Positions 25,729 through 35,522 of a DNA stretch of 42,592 nucleotides are shown here, in pieces (the first letter of the stretch is position 1; every line of letters begins with the position of its first letter). This DNA is from Albidovulum sp. bin36 (GTDB lineage Bacteria > Pseudomonadota > Alphaproteobacteria > Rhodobacterales > Rhodobacteraceae): assembly GCA_002238565.1 (NCBI GenBank), contig MPMP01000042.1, positions 1 to 42,592 on the forward strand, written 5' to 3'. The position numbers were made by a program, and so were the translations under genes. Under the pieces are notes generated by a model. It did not search any database and was not told the DNA's origin. It was given only the letters and a program-made list of their open reading frames with translations.

Positions 25729-28700
25729 CTATCCGAACTGGTTATAGCCAAGCCCCCTCACATGCGGCTCGCGATGCAGGAGTTGCCTCAATTCTGCAAG
25801 TTCGCCCGGGTCCCATCCCATTGCGTCGGCCACCGCCTCGTCCCACAGCCGCCGAACCTCGCACTCGCCGTCTCGGAACTGGGGCACGGTCGTGCCAGCA
25901 CTTCTCGTCCAGCAATCGGTTAGGATCTGAACAATACGTTCGTTGGCCAGGTCTGGAATCCTGAGGTTGGCGGCTTCTTCCGCGCTGTAGGTAGGAAAAT
26001 CAATTGTCCGACCAGGATTACGCATGAGTTGCAGCCGTCCAGCAGTCGAATTGAGGAATACGGCGGCGACCTTCGCCTGTAGGAACGTCATACCGCAAAC
26101 AGGCATCCAGCCGTTTCCAACGTGCCTGTCTATGCCAGCAACGGCAGTCAGTCGGGCGGAACCGGTTCGTTGGCCGGCGGTTACGAGCAGATGCGCCGAC
26201 TTTTGTAGAATTTTCCTAGTATCCGGATGCATTTCGTCGACTGCTAGGCTGTCGAGGTCGACTCGCGTCTTTGGTATCCAGTACTCGTCGGGCTCGCTTT
26301 GAATCCGCGTCTGGCCATCGGCGCCCTTGGATTTCAGAATGGGAAAGCTCCCTAGGGCATCGGGCGTCGACGCCATGAATTCGCCGCGCAACAATCGGCC
26401 GGTCTCGGCCGGTATCATACCCTGGTCGCGAAGACGCGGAAGCGTCTCGTCGCTCGCAATCCTCGAAGCTACTTCGGCAAGCCGAGGCGAACGCCAGACC
26501 GCCGCCGACCAGTCGCCCGCTTCAACCCGTGCCGCAGGCCATTCCGAAACCTCGCCCCAGCCGTCAGGCATCAGTCCCGCCTCGCACCGGGATAGGCTTC
26601 GGTGGAATTCATCAGCCTCGGCATCGTTTGTCGGCATGCGATCAAGGCTGATGATTCGCGTTGGGGGCCTCGCGCCTTCGTGCCGCCTAGCGATCAAGAT
26701 GCTCTCGTTGATCGAAGTATTCTGGCTGAGACTTATCTGGCCGGGCACATGGCAGGTGAGCAGGGCGTGGATATGAAAGCGCCTTGCAAGAACGATGCGT
26801 TCCTGTCGTCCGGACGTAGTCGTCAGCGCGATGGTCGGGTTGATCATCGCTAGAATCCCCGACGACTTGTCAAGACACCTGTCCGCGAGCGCGACGAACA
26901 GCGGCCCAATCGAGTTCTTATCGGAAAAGTTCTCCATCTCCGGATCGAACGTAGCAAGAATGCTTTCAAAGCAGTCGGTTCGCGAACGCATCGCTCGCTG
27001 GATGTGGTCGGGGAATTTCTCGCCCATCTTGGCGCGGTTAGAAAAAGGAGGGTTTATCACTACAAGCCGCACTCCCCTGGCGGCTTCCACCGGATCCTCG
27101 AGCGTCGGATCGTCAGCCGACATCCGCAACTGCACGGAATCCAGAACCCGATCTTGCAGGTCTAACTGGTCGACCATCGGTACGATCTTCTTCTGCCCCA
27201 GTAACTCTAGGGAACCGACAGAGACATCGCCGCCTTCCCTCGGACCGTACGGCATGCGGTGCAGTCCCATCTTCCTATATACGATATCCCGGTTGCCCGC
27301 GGTCAGCTGAGCGGCGGCCAGCTGCAATGACACCGGGTTGAAATCGAGTCCCGCGATCACCTCTTCAACTGCCAATCTTTGCAGTTTCGCAAGCTTTTTC
27401 TCGCCTGCTCCCTGTTCTCTCGCTCGCCGCTTCATTTCGGTAAGCGCGGCGGCTAGAAGCGTGCCGGAGCCACAAGCGAGATCGACGGTACGATGTTCCT
27501 TCCATGTCGCTTCGCTGGTCCAATCGGAATCCTCGCCGGCAGCGTCGAGCGCCAGACGGGCCAGCAGCGACGCGGCGGGAGGACGCGTGAAATAGGCGCC
27601 GTCCGACGCCTGGTTGCCCATCACCTTGTTGAAAAGCGGCCCGGCGTGGTCGGCGCCGAGATCGGCGTAGCTTTCGGCTACGCGTTGTGCCTGGCTCGCG
27701 AGATGTCGGAGTGCTCGGTTGAGGCCTTCGCGGCGGCCGGACTTTTGGACTGCCTCGATCGAGTCGATAGCCGGCTCCATCACCGGCAGGAAGTCGTGGC
27801 GAGTGATTCGGTTCCACTGGCTGTAAAGCATCGCGGTCGCGTCAGCGGCGGTCTTGATGGCTTCCATTCCGGAGATTCCAGGCAGCCAACCGCCGGCTGC
27901 GATGCGCTGGTGCAGCATGGCGGCGTTCATCAGCAGCAGGGAGGCAATGGTGCAGCCATCCGCCTGTTTCTTGCTCCTATCGTCCGCCAGCGCATCCAGA
28001 CCGAAATGCCTGTCCAGCACGGGACCCAGCTCGTCCTGCAGGAGATGGCGCTTCGCCTCATCGATGCTGTCTTCTAGGATGTTGACATCCCGTTCGGCGC
28101 GATTGCGGCTGAGGCCGGACTTCGCCAGCAAATTGACACTGATGCCGATCTCGGCCGTGTCGACCTGATCGAAAAGGCTTCTAACTCGCGCCTCCGCCGG
28201 ATCCTCCTTCTCCCTTCCAGGCTTTCTCTTGTGATCAACTTTGCGTCCGGCTTCGCCATTGACCATCTTCCTGCCCATCGCCTTCGATTTGTCTGCGTTG
28301 ATTGAACCCGGCGTTCCGTCCGCTTTCGGCTTGTCGCGTTGCACGCCCTCCTCTCGCATTTCGACGCTGCCGTCCACGTTGCGTTTTGCGCTTAGAATGC
28401 GCTGCGCGACGGGCCCCGGCGGCTGAACCTCTACAATGTCTCCATTGAGCTTGTCGGGAATGACCTTTTTCAGATCGATAAACACGTCTTTCGGCCTGGC
28501 CTCGCCGATTAGCGCCTTCGCGACATCGCGTTCCGCCGATCCCGGCTTCCCGACATGCCCGTGATGCCGAACGCGACCTTCCTCGGAGCCAATGGTCACC
28601 ATCGTCGCCACGTTCTCCGCTTGCTTCGGCGGCAGATAGAGCTGCATGAGTTCGTCCAGCTCGTCTTCGATACGGCTGTCGTGCGCTCGCAGGGCCAGTA

Positions 28701-30682
28701 AAATTTGTCCGAGCTCCTTCCAGCCGTCCTCAGGGCCGCTGTTTCGAAGCCAGGACTCTGCATCCGCATAGGCCGGAATCAAAATCGGGCAGACGATGTA
28801 GCCCTTGCTTTTTCCAGGCGAGAGCCGCATCACTCGCCCGACCGCCTGGATTACGTCGACGGGCGACTTTCTGGCTTCGAGGAAGCCGACGGCCGACAAG
28901 GACGGGGCGTCGGTGCCCTCGCCGAAGATTCCTACATTGATGATGCCGTGCGGCTCGTCGTCAGTTGCCGCTGCCAGCTTGGCCTTGGCGTTTTCTCGGG
29001 CGGCGACTTTGCTCGACGCGTCGAGATGCTCTAGCCTGTAATGCGCCGACTTTTGGAAGACCCCCCCCCCCCACTCCGTCGCTGCTCAGCCTTCTCTGCA
29101 CCCAGTCCCGCACGGTCTTCGATTCCAGGGCCCTAGTCATCTCCTTCGACTTGGCGATGGTGTTCATAAAGTTGATCGAGGAGCGGATCTCGGCGCCGTT
29201 ATGGCGCGTGGCGCCGCCCATCACCAGCGCCAGTGTTAGTCCCCGAAGAAACTGCGCCGTAGACAATTTCTTGCCGCTTCCCGCCGCCAGGCCGTTTGCA
29301 GTCCTGTAGGCATCCTCGTCATTCACGCCGAGAGCGATTATGCGATAGTCGGTCAGCCAGCGGTTGGCGACCGCGTCGGCGTAGGACTTTCGGTAAAGCT
29401 CGACCCCGAACACCGACTCGTCGTCCATGTTCCTGACCACCCAATCATCGTTTTTCGATGAGCGCCTAGCGGCTGCGACGGAGCCGGTGTCGTACACCCT
29501 CGGCGTCGCCGTCTGATAAACGCGAAACTTCGCCGGGAACCGCCTGTCGTCATGGCAGACGGTGAAATCCCTGAGCTTCTCCTCCTCCGCCCTGATCCGC
29601 CGCAGGCCCGCCGTTCGGTGGGCCTCGTCGGCGACCACGGTCGAAAGCTCGCAATCGACCGAAACCAGAGCCTCCGCGATGCGATGGCTGGACTGATAGG
29701 TGCCGAATATCACTCCGATGCGGTTTCGCTCCCTTGCAACCTCTTCGATCCACGATCCGATCTCGCCCGGGGCGGTCGTCACAAGTCCCTTGACCTCCGA
29801 TGCGCTCGCTTGGCCGATGTCCGCAGTCTGGTCCCGCGACAGGTCGGAGCCATGCCCGGCCGTTTCATCTGAGCAAACGGCCAGCGCTTTCATGGGTTTT
29901 TCGCTGTTGGCGAGAAACTCGCGGCGCAATTGCGCAACCAGCGCGATGGAGGGGCAGAGAACCGCCGAGACTTCCCCTGGCCGCGCCAGTTCCTCGACAA
30001 TTCGCAGGGCGATGCGTGACTTGCCGGTTCCGCAGGGCAGGATAATCCTCCCCCTCGCCTTGCCATCGCCGGCGGCGTGCTCCCTCAGAATCCGGACGCT
30101 GGTTTCGACAGCTTCGCGCTGCATGCAGTCCCTCGTCCGGAGGCTGCCCGTGCCGTCGCAATGCGGGCAGGGTTCGGGCAGCGCCGACCACTCCGATTCG
30201 CGCTGTTTCAATAGGTCGCTCTCGAGATTGACCAGCTTGATCGGCTTTGTCTTTCCCACGGTTGCCTCGGCATTGGCGCCAAGTCGGATATCGCCATTGG
30301 TAACGAGCCAGCGTTCGGCCCAACACGCATTGCTCGAGGTGGCGATGAAATTGTCGACTTTGCTCTTGGTAACATTGCCGCCACGCCCGTACTCGTCCAA
30401 CTTTCGCGACTTACACTGGATCGCGATGAACTTCCCGTCGCTTGCACGTCGGGCAACAACGTCTATGCCGATATCGATGGTAATAGGATGATGCCGCTCG
30501 CGCTCCGGCCATAAAGTCCAATGCCAGCACTTGTCGACATCCCACTCTGCGATCAGCGGTGCGCATTTAACCGTCAAATTCTCCAGCCACTTGCCGTCTG
30601 TCGCCTTCGGGCTCATCTCGGCGATTTCGTCTAGGGCGGCCGAAAGCGGATCGGCAGGAGTGGCCAAATTGCCTGTCGTCAT
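25729..30682 (-). pseudogene. Type ISP-like restriction-modification enzyme (nuclease-helicase-methyltransferase), frame-switched at a G12 tract
   Basis: The ATG at 30682 follows AAGGAGG. Domains in order, numbered from it: an Mrr-like PD-(D/E)xK nuclease, with GIDVVAR (Asp74) and IQCK (Gln89, Lys91); a single CPHCDGTG knuckle (172-179); a superfamily 2 helicase with CGTGKS (217-222), DEAH (352-355) and TAT (391-393). After about residue 536 a G12 run (C12 at 29061-29072) shifts the frame and the protein stops at about residue 573. In another frame the helicase continues without gap (NVGIFGEGTDAPSLSAVGF, then QAVGRVMR), followed by an N6-adenine methyltransferase (DLACGSGT near 1070, NPPF near 1210) and a C-terminal target-recognition-like region. 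With one G less the whole is a single frame of 1651 codons including the stop. This order matches Type ISP enzymes such as LlaGI and LlaBIII. A miscounted homopolymer is the alternative to phase variation. Confidence 0.88.
29061..29072 (-). repeat. G12 homopolymer tract inside the helicase region (probable phase switch)
   Basis: Twelve consecutive C on the plus strand are twelve G in the coding strand. The upstream frame reads DGV then Gly codons and soon ends; the downstream homologous frame starts VFQKSAHYRLEHLDASS. Eleven or fourteen G join them, twelve do not. The run falls in a loop between two helicase motifs, where a variable number of Gly codons could be tolerated. Confidence 0.9.
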
Positions 30683-31035
30683 ATGAACAGCCTCCTTGAT
30701 CCTGCGTAATTGCGCAGATCTATCGGTGTTGCGGGTAATGTTATTGTCACTCTCGCTCCGGAATCCCCATGCCACGCAGAATCCAACGGAGCAGACTTAT
30801 TGGTGAGAGGCTCCTCTTTCCTTTTGGATCCCCTAAAGTCACCAAATAAAAGGATACCTGCCCGGTCGTCCACGAAATCGTTGAATTCTCTGGCAAAATC
30901 GCAAAGGTCGACAAGTCCAATACGCGCATCGGCCTCTTTCCATGGCATGCCGTGCGCGATCTTGTCTCTGATCAGTTCAGCCCTCTCGAGTTTCTCGATT
31001 AGGCAACCGTGTTTCGGCAATCGCTTTTTCTGCAC
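30679..31035 (-). CDS. HEPN-motif protein, translationally coupled to the Type ISP-like gene
   Basis: A 118-codon frame (GTG start) encoding MQKKRLPKHGCLIEKLERAE followed by LIRDKIAHGM. RDKIAH (residues 23-28) fits the HEPN nuclease motif R-(N/D/H)-x3-H within a predicted helix. Its TGA overlaps the ATG of the large gene as ATGA, so the two are surely one operon. The open frame continues upstream to 31226 without an ATG (GIYFPCLVEFVENYAREGRI, which looks coding), so the true N-terminus is probably longer and either uses an unusual start or is joined by a frameshift to the frame at 31211. HEPN proteins are often RNases in toxin and defence systems; this one is assigned by motif and context only. 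Confidence 0.6.
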   Translation of the reverse strand: MQKKRLPKHGCLIEKLERAELIRDKIAHGMPWKEADARIGLVDLCDFAREFNDFVDDRAGILLFGDFRGSKRKEEPLTNKSAPLDSAWHGDSGARVTITLPATPIDLRNYAGSRRLFI

Positions 31036-31210
31036 TAGCCTCGAGTGGGCGTAACTAATTCTGCCCTCCCTTGCGTAGTTCTCAACGAATTCAACGAGAC
31101 AAGGGAAATAGATTCCGATCCTCTCTGAAGCTTCGTTGTAGGGTTGATCACCTGAATGTAGTTCTTTGCCATTACCGGATTTTGCCTCACCAAGATCGCC
31201 CCGAGTAGCA

Positions 31211-31597
31211 TCATGACACTGTCTCAGTCAAGAAACGTGCGCACTCAAGATTACGGATCAAATTTCTTGAAGGCGGCAAAATAGCGAATCGTTGCCGCGA
31301 GTTGGACAACCTAATCCCGAACTTTTTACAGAGGCATTCAGTGGCTTGATCAAGAAATTTGATTGGCAACCGGAATCGGCAATGCCGGATGGCAAGATTT
31401 TCAAGAAATTTAGGCCGCACCCCGCACTCGAACCGCGCCATAAGCAAAAGCGAGCTAATTGAATGGTTGCCTTCGACGAATTTGATAGCGCGTTCGTCAG
31501 CTTTTTTCGGAAACGTGGGCTCGTCAATGGCTAAGGCACCCCGATACTTTGGACCGCTAGCATGTGCCAAGGACGGAATGGTATGAATTTGCAACAT
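31211..31597 (-). CDS. Hypothetical protein, perhaps the broken N-terminal part of the HEPN-motif gene
   Basis: A 128-residue frame from the ATG at 31597 (MLQIHTIPSLAHASGPKYRG). It contains helix-forming stretches such as DERAIKFVEGNHSISSLLLM and RLPIKFLDQATECLCKKFG. It ends at TGA 31211, exactly where the frame of the downstream HEPN-motif gene opens (31226). A single frameshift would merge both into one protein of roughly 300 residues ending at the Type ISP-like gene. No known family was recognised. It could also be non-coding; the region is AT-rich and other frames are open. Confidence 0.35.
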   Translation of the reverse strand: MLQIHTIPSLAHASGPKYRGALAIDEPTFPKKADERAIKFVEGNHSISSLLLMARFECGVRPKFLENLAIRHCRFRLPIKFLDQATECLCKKFGIRLSNSRQRFAILPPSRNLIRNLECARFLTETVS

Positions 31598-31969
31598 TTC
31601 ACAAAACGCGAGTTCCGAGAGGATCTGATTTTCGAGAATGCCCGTAGCGACTGTTTCGGGTTGGAAAAATTCACGCCGGCATGCGCCCCAGAGCAATCTC
31701 CCGGCTCAAGGAATGATCGGACCGCATTTGCCGTTGCTTCGGTTGGAGACCATCCGAGGATGAGTTGCGCCCCGCCATCTGCAAAACTTCTCGTCCCTGG
31801 CACGGTCCGCATGCTAAAGGCCGGGAATGATTTAAATCGGTATTGACGGGATTCGCCGCGATTAGGAAAGTTCGCATGCCCGAGAAGGGATTCGAAGCAA
31901 CGCGGCACGAGGCCGCCGGGCGCAAGGGCTTCGCTCGCCGGACTGCAAATCGGGCAAGGGGCATGCTTA
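31598..31969. other. Intergenic stretch between restriction locus and M20 deacylase
   Basis: Several short frames overlap here but none shows a recognised motif. The divergent promoters for the restriction locus (minus) and the deacylase gene (plus) should lie here; I saw no clear -35/-10 pair. Confidence 0.35.
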
Positions 31970-33121
31970 ATGAACAGCCTTGAAATACTCGATAAACTCG
32001 TCGCGATTCCCGTTGTCGCGGGCGAATCCAATCTCGAAATCGTCGATTGCGCCAAGCATCTTCTTGGCGATTTAGGTTTTGAGATCGACATCGTTCCCGA
32101 CCCCGCGAGCGGCAAAGCCAACTTGTTCGCAACCGTAGGCCCGTCCGATTCGGGGCGAGGCGTCATTCTATCCGGCCATACGGACGTCGTGTCTGTTCAA
32201 GGACAGAACTGGCAATCCGATCCGTTTCGATTGACCAAGAAAAACGGGCGATTGTTCGGGCGCGGCGCGGCGGACATGAAGGGATTCCTAGCATGCGCCA
32301 TTGCGGGCGCGCGCCGAGCATCGAGGAGGAAATTGCGCCGTCCATTGCACCTCGCGCTGTCGTACGACGAGGAGCTCGGCTGCGTTGGAGCGGTGACGCT
32401 GGTCGACTTTATAGCGGAAAAGAGCGTCTCCGCCTCTAGCTGCATCGTTGGCGAGCCAACTTCCATGGACGTGGCGACCGGACATAAGGGCAAGACCGCG
32501 CTTCGGGCGCATTGCTACGGACGAGAATGCCATTCGTCGCGAGCGCCGCTTTCGGTCAACGCCGTTCATGTCGCGAGCGACCTGATCGGCTCGATACGCG
32601 CCATGCAGAAGCAGCTGGAGTCCCGGGGATGCCGCGACGAAGGCTACGAGATTCCCTATAGCACTTTGCACGTCGGCAGAATCGAAGGCGGCACAGCCTT
32701 GAATATCGTACCGAACCGCTGCGAAATCGAATTCGAACTCAGGAGCTTGGTCGGAGACGATGCTCAAGGGATTCTCGACGAAATCCGGCTCGAGGCCGAC
32801 CGAATCGCAGCCGGATTCAATTCTCCCGAGGCGAAGATCGAGATCGAACAGGTCGTCTCCTACCCCGGCCTCGACACGCCGGAGAATTCGCCGGCCGCCG
32901 CCCTGGCCAAGGACATAAGCGGCTGTGAAACCGTGAAAAAAGTCGATTTCGGCACGGAAGGAGGGCTCTTTGCGCAGAAGCTCAATGTTCCGACTGTAAT
33001 CTGCGGCCCGGGATCCATGGAGCAGGGGCACGGCCCCGACGAGTTCGTCGAGGTCGCTCAGCTGCGCCGGTGCGACGAAATGCTCGATGCTCTCGTGGAG
33101 CGGCTAGTGGACGGGCGCTAG
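31970..33121 (+). CDS. M20-family metallopeptidase/deacylase, acetylornithine deacetylase (ArgE)-like
   Basis: A 383-residue zinc enzyme. Metal ligands and catalytic residues appear in order: SGHTDVVS (His, with the catalytic Asp two residues later), GRGAADMKGF (bridging Asp), YDEELG (catalytic Glu and ligand Glu), VGEPT (Glu) and QGHGPDEF (His near the C-terminus). The middle third is the dimerisation lid (IEGGTALNIVPNRCEIEFEL). This order and length fit ArgE/DapE; GPSDSGRGVILSGHTDVV and GCVGA are ArgE-like. There are no arginine genes nearby, so it may instead remove an acyl group from another amino acid or amide. AAGGGG precedes the ATG. It converges with the next gene, 9 bp apart. Confidence 0.88.
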   Translation: MNSLEILDKLVAIPVVAGESNLEIVDCAKHLLGDLGFEIDIVPDPASGKANLFATVGPSDSGRGVILSGHTDVVSVQGQNWQSDPFRLTKKNGRLFGRGAADMKGFLACAIAGARRASRRKLRRPLHLALSYDEELGCVGAVTLVDFIAEKSVSASSCIVGEPTSMDVATGHKGKTALRAHCYGRECHSSRAPLSVNAVHVASDLIGSIRAMQKQLESRGCRDEGYEIPYSTLHVGRIEGGTALNIVPNRCEIEFELRSLVGDDAQGILDEIRLEADRIAAGFNSPEAKIEIEQVVSYPGLDTPENSPAAALAKDISGCETVKKVDFGTEGGLFAQKLNVPTVICGPGSMEQGHGPDEFVEVAQLRRCDEMLDALVERLVDGR

Positions 33122-33130
33122 CCGGCCCTG

Positions 33131-34162
33131 CTATTTCAGATAGCCGGAAATCCATTTTCCGATGGTGATTACAAAGAATATGCGTACCAGATGGTGAGCC
33201 ACGACATACGCGACGTCGGTTCCGGCGACTATGGCAATCATAGCCATTTCAGCCTGGCCGCCCGGAAGAAAAGCCAAGAGCACGTCGAGGAAGTCGGCAG
33301 CCAGAAAGTTTCCGGCGGCAAGGATTAGAGCAATGCAGGCGGCGGAGGCGAGTACGCAGTATCCCAGTCCCGCGATGACATCCAGGCGCAACTCGCCCAG
33401 CGTGATGCCGGTGTAGCGAACGCCGACCCCGAGCCCGATAAAGAACTGGGCGACCAGCATCATTTCCAGCGGAGGCCGGGAGTTGACGACCCCGGCGAGG
33501 GAAAGCAGCGCGGTCAGCAGCATCGGCCCGATTATCGACGCGCCGGGAATTCGCATCGCGTGAGCGATTCGCCATCCCGTCAGTCCCGAAACGATCATCA
33601 GCGCCGTCTCGTGCCAGGGAAGCGAAGCCGCCGGTTCGCCGGGCGGCTGATCGAGGTTCAGTCCGAAATAATGCGTGGCGACAAAGGGAACGCAGGCAAA
33701 AATTACGAGTACTCTTGTGGCATGCACGAGCGAAATGGCGCGAATGTTGCCGCCTTCCTCGGCGCCGAACAGGATCATCTCCTGCATGCCGCCCGGCAAC
33801 GCGGCGTAATACGATGTCATCGCGTCAAATCCGACGACGCGGCGAAAAAACAGATAGCCGATGCCGCCTACGGCGGCTACCAGGATCGGAACAAGGGACA
33901 GGGAGAGCGCCAGCTCGGGAATCCGCCCCAGCAGCTCCGGCGTTACGGATGCTCCGATCGCGACGCCCAGGAAAGTGCGCATGAACGTTCCCAGATGGCC
34001 GGCGCCTTCCATGCGGGCTCCGGCCAAAGCCGCCGCCAGGCAGCCCGCCATCGGACCCAGCAGCATGGGAAGAGGAAATCCGGCGGCGACGAATGCGGCG
34101 GCGCCGATACCCGAAAAAGCAATTGCGGTCGCAAGCTTTCGATTGAACTTCGGCAGATTCAC
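33131..34162 (-). CDS. AbrB-family (duplicated domain) inner-membrane protein
   Basis: A 343-residue protein with about ten hydrophobic helices arranged as two homologous halves. The repeats each have a signature: YYAALPGGMQEMILFGAEEG in the first half and LLAFLPGGQAEMAMIAIVAG in the second. It ends with VVAHHLVRIFFVI. Members are annotated as AbrB-family regulators or putative ammonia monooxygenase, but these are misnomers: they look like transporters. The start is a GTG at 34162. It probably belongs with the catabolic enzymes on either side as an uptake system, but its substrate is unknown. Confidence 0.85.
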   Translation of the reverse strand: MNLPKFNRKLATAIAFSGIGAAAFVAAGFPLPMLLGPMAGCLAAALAGARMEGAGHLGTFMRTFLGVAIGASVTPELLGRIPELALSLSLVPILVAAVGGIGYLFFRRVVGFDAMTSYYAALPGGMQEMILFGAEEGGNIRAISLVHATRVLVIFACVPFVATHYFGLNLDQPPGEPAASLPWHETALMIVSGLTGWRIAHAMRIPGASIIGPMLLTALLSLAGVVNSRPPLEMMLVAQFFIGLGVGVRYTGITLGELRLDVIAGLGYCVLASAACIALILAAGNFLAADFLDVLLAFLPGGQAEMAMIAIVAGTDVAYVVAHHLVRIFFVITIGKWISGYLK

Positions 34163-34295
34163 GAGCAGGCTTCTCTATGCCGATCAGGTGAAGGGCACGG
34201 GCGGTCCGCCGAGCCCGGAGCGCGCTCTCGGCCGGGCCGGAACGCGATTCTGGTCGAGCATGCTTGCGGCCAGGTGCCGGAAGCGGGCCGCCGCC

Positions 34296-35423
34296 CTACT
34301 CGACGGCAAGTTTGTTCACCAGGCGCTCGTCAACCTCTACGCTCAGTCCCGGCTCGGTCAGGGGATATACGCGCGCCCCTTCCCGGCGAACCGGATTCGA
34401 CACAAGGTCCTGCTGCACGACGACATCGAACGGCTTCAATTCAAACAATCGCGCGCTGCTTGACGCAAGCGACAGGTGCAGGCTCGCCGCAGTCGTTATC
34501 GCGGTACTCCAGGCATGCGCGTTAATCGTCCTGCCGGCATCGCCGATCAAGACATCGATCAGCCGGAAGCCCGTAATGCCTTCGCACCGGGCCGGATCTA
34601 CGCCCAGCACGTCCACCGCGCCGAGTTCGATCATCCGGCGATAGTCGGTCGTCGTCCAGTTGCGCTCGCCGCTGGCGATCGGAACCGGCGTCGAAGCCTT
34701 CAGCTTCAGGTACCCGGCATCGTCGGTCGGATACAGCGGCTCTTCGATCCAGCCGATGCCCTGCTCGCCCATCCGGTTCGCGACATCGATCGCGGTATCG
34801 GCATCCCAGCGAACGCCATTGCCGACATCCACGAGAATCTCGGACTCATCCCCCGCCTCGCGGCGCAGGCGGGCGACGAATTCAACATCGCGGTCGGGGT
34901 CGCCGCCGATATTCGACAATCCTTTTTTGGCCAGGCCGAGCTTGCAGCTCGGGAATCCCGCGTCGAAAAAGGAAACCGCTTCATCCACGCATTCCTTCAT
35001 TGTCGACTTGTTGACGTGGCTGCTCGCGCAGGCCGGAAGGCTATTTTTCCGAAGGCCTCCGAGCAATTCGAAAAGCGGCTTGCCCAGAACTTTTCCCCTA
35101 ATGTCCCAGATCGCCATGTCGATCCCGGATATCGCGAACGCCGCCAGGCCGCCTTCGCCGAACCACCATGAATGCCGCCGCATCGCTTCCCACGCCGAGT
35201 CGCCCTCCAGCAGGTCGACGTTCTCGAGCAGCGGCGCAAAGCCTTCTTCTATCAGAACGGCGACAGCCTTGCAGGCCTCCGGCCACATTGCTATCGCCTC
35301 CCCCCAGCCGACGACTCCGTCGCCGGTTTCGGCTCGAACGAGCAAAGTCAGCCTGTCGAACCCGAAATCGTTGGGGTCGGGATACCGGATGACGAAGGTT
35401 TCAATTCTCTTGAGTTTAATCAA
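34296..35423 (-). CDS. Enolase-superfamily protein (mandelate racemase/muconate lactonizing group)
   Basis: A 375-residue two-domain protein. The capping domain has WGEAIAMWPEACKAV and ISGIDMAIWDIRGKVLGKP; the barrel has the metal ligands in ILVDVGNG (Asp), WIEEPLYP (Glu) and ASGERN (Glu). General acid/base positions are CKLGLAKKG (Lys), GVDPARCEGITG (Asp) and NAHAWSTAIT (His of the His-Asp dyad). This pattern is that of mandelate-racemase-type sugar-acid dehydratases. There is no ATG at the N-terminus; TTG at 35423 begins IKLKRIETFVIR and is the best start. It diverges from the SDR gene, sharing a 93-bp gap. The substrate acid is unknown. Confidence 0.87.
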   Translation of the reverse strand: MIKLKRIETFVIRYPDPNDFGFDRLTLLVRAETGDGVVGWGEAIAMWPEACKAVAVLIEEGFAPLLENVDLLEGDSAWEAMRRHSWWFGEGGLAAFAISGIDMAIWDIRGKVLGKPLFELLGGLRKNSLPACASSHVNKSTMKECVDEAVSFFDAGFPSCKLGLAKKGLSNIGGDPDRDVEFVARLRREAGDESEILVDVGNGVRWDADTAIDVANRMGEQGIGWIEEPLYPTDDAGYLKLKASTPVPIASGERNWTTTDYRRMIELGAVDVLGVDPARCEGITGFRLIDVLIGDAGRTINAHAWSTAITTAASLHLSLASSSARLFELKPFDVVVQQDLVSNPVRREGARVYPLTEPGLSVEVDERLVNKLAVE

Positions 35424-35522
35424 CTGACTAGCTTCGAATGGGCCTCTGCGGCATTGACTTTCGGGTTCGTTGATTTAGTTGCCCGATAGCGAGCGAAATA
35501 CTGCCGACAGGGAGAAATGGCA

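Noticed and set aside
33560..34525. A 321-codon plus-strand frame opposite the AbrB-family gene
   Set aside because: Antisense shadow rich in Arg, Gly and Ser with no domain, and the other strand encodes a clear membrane protein.
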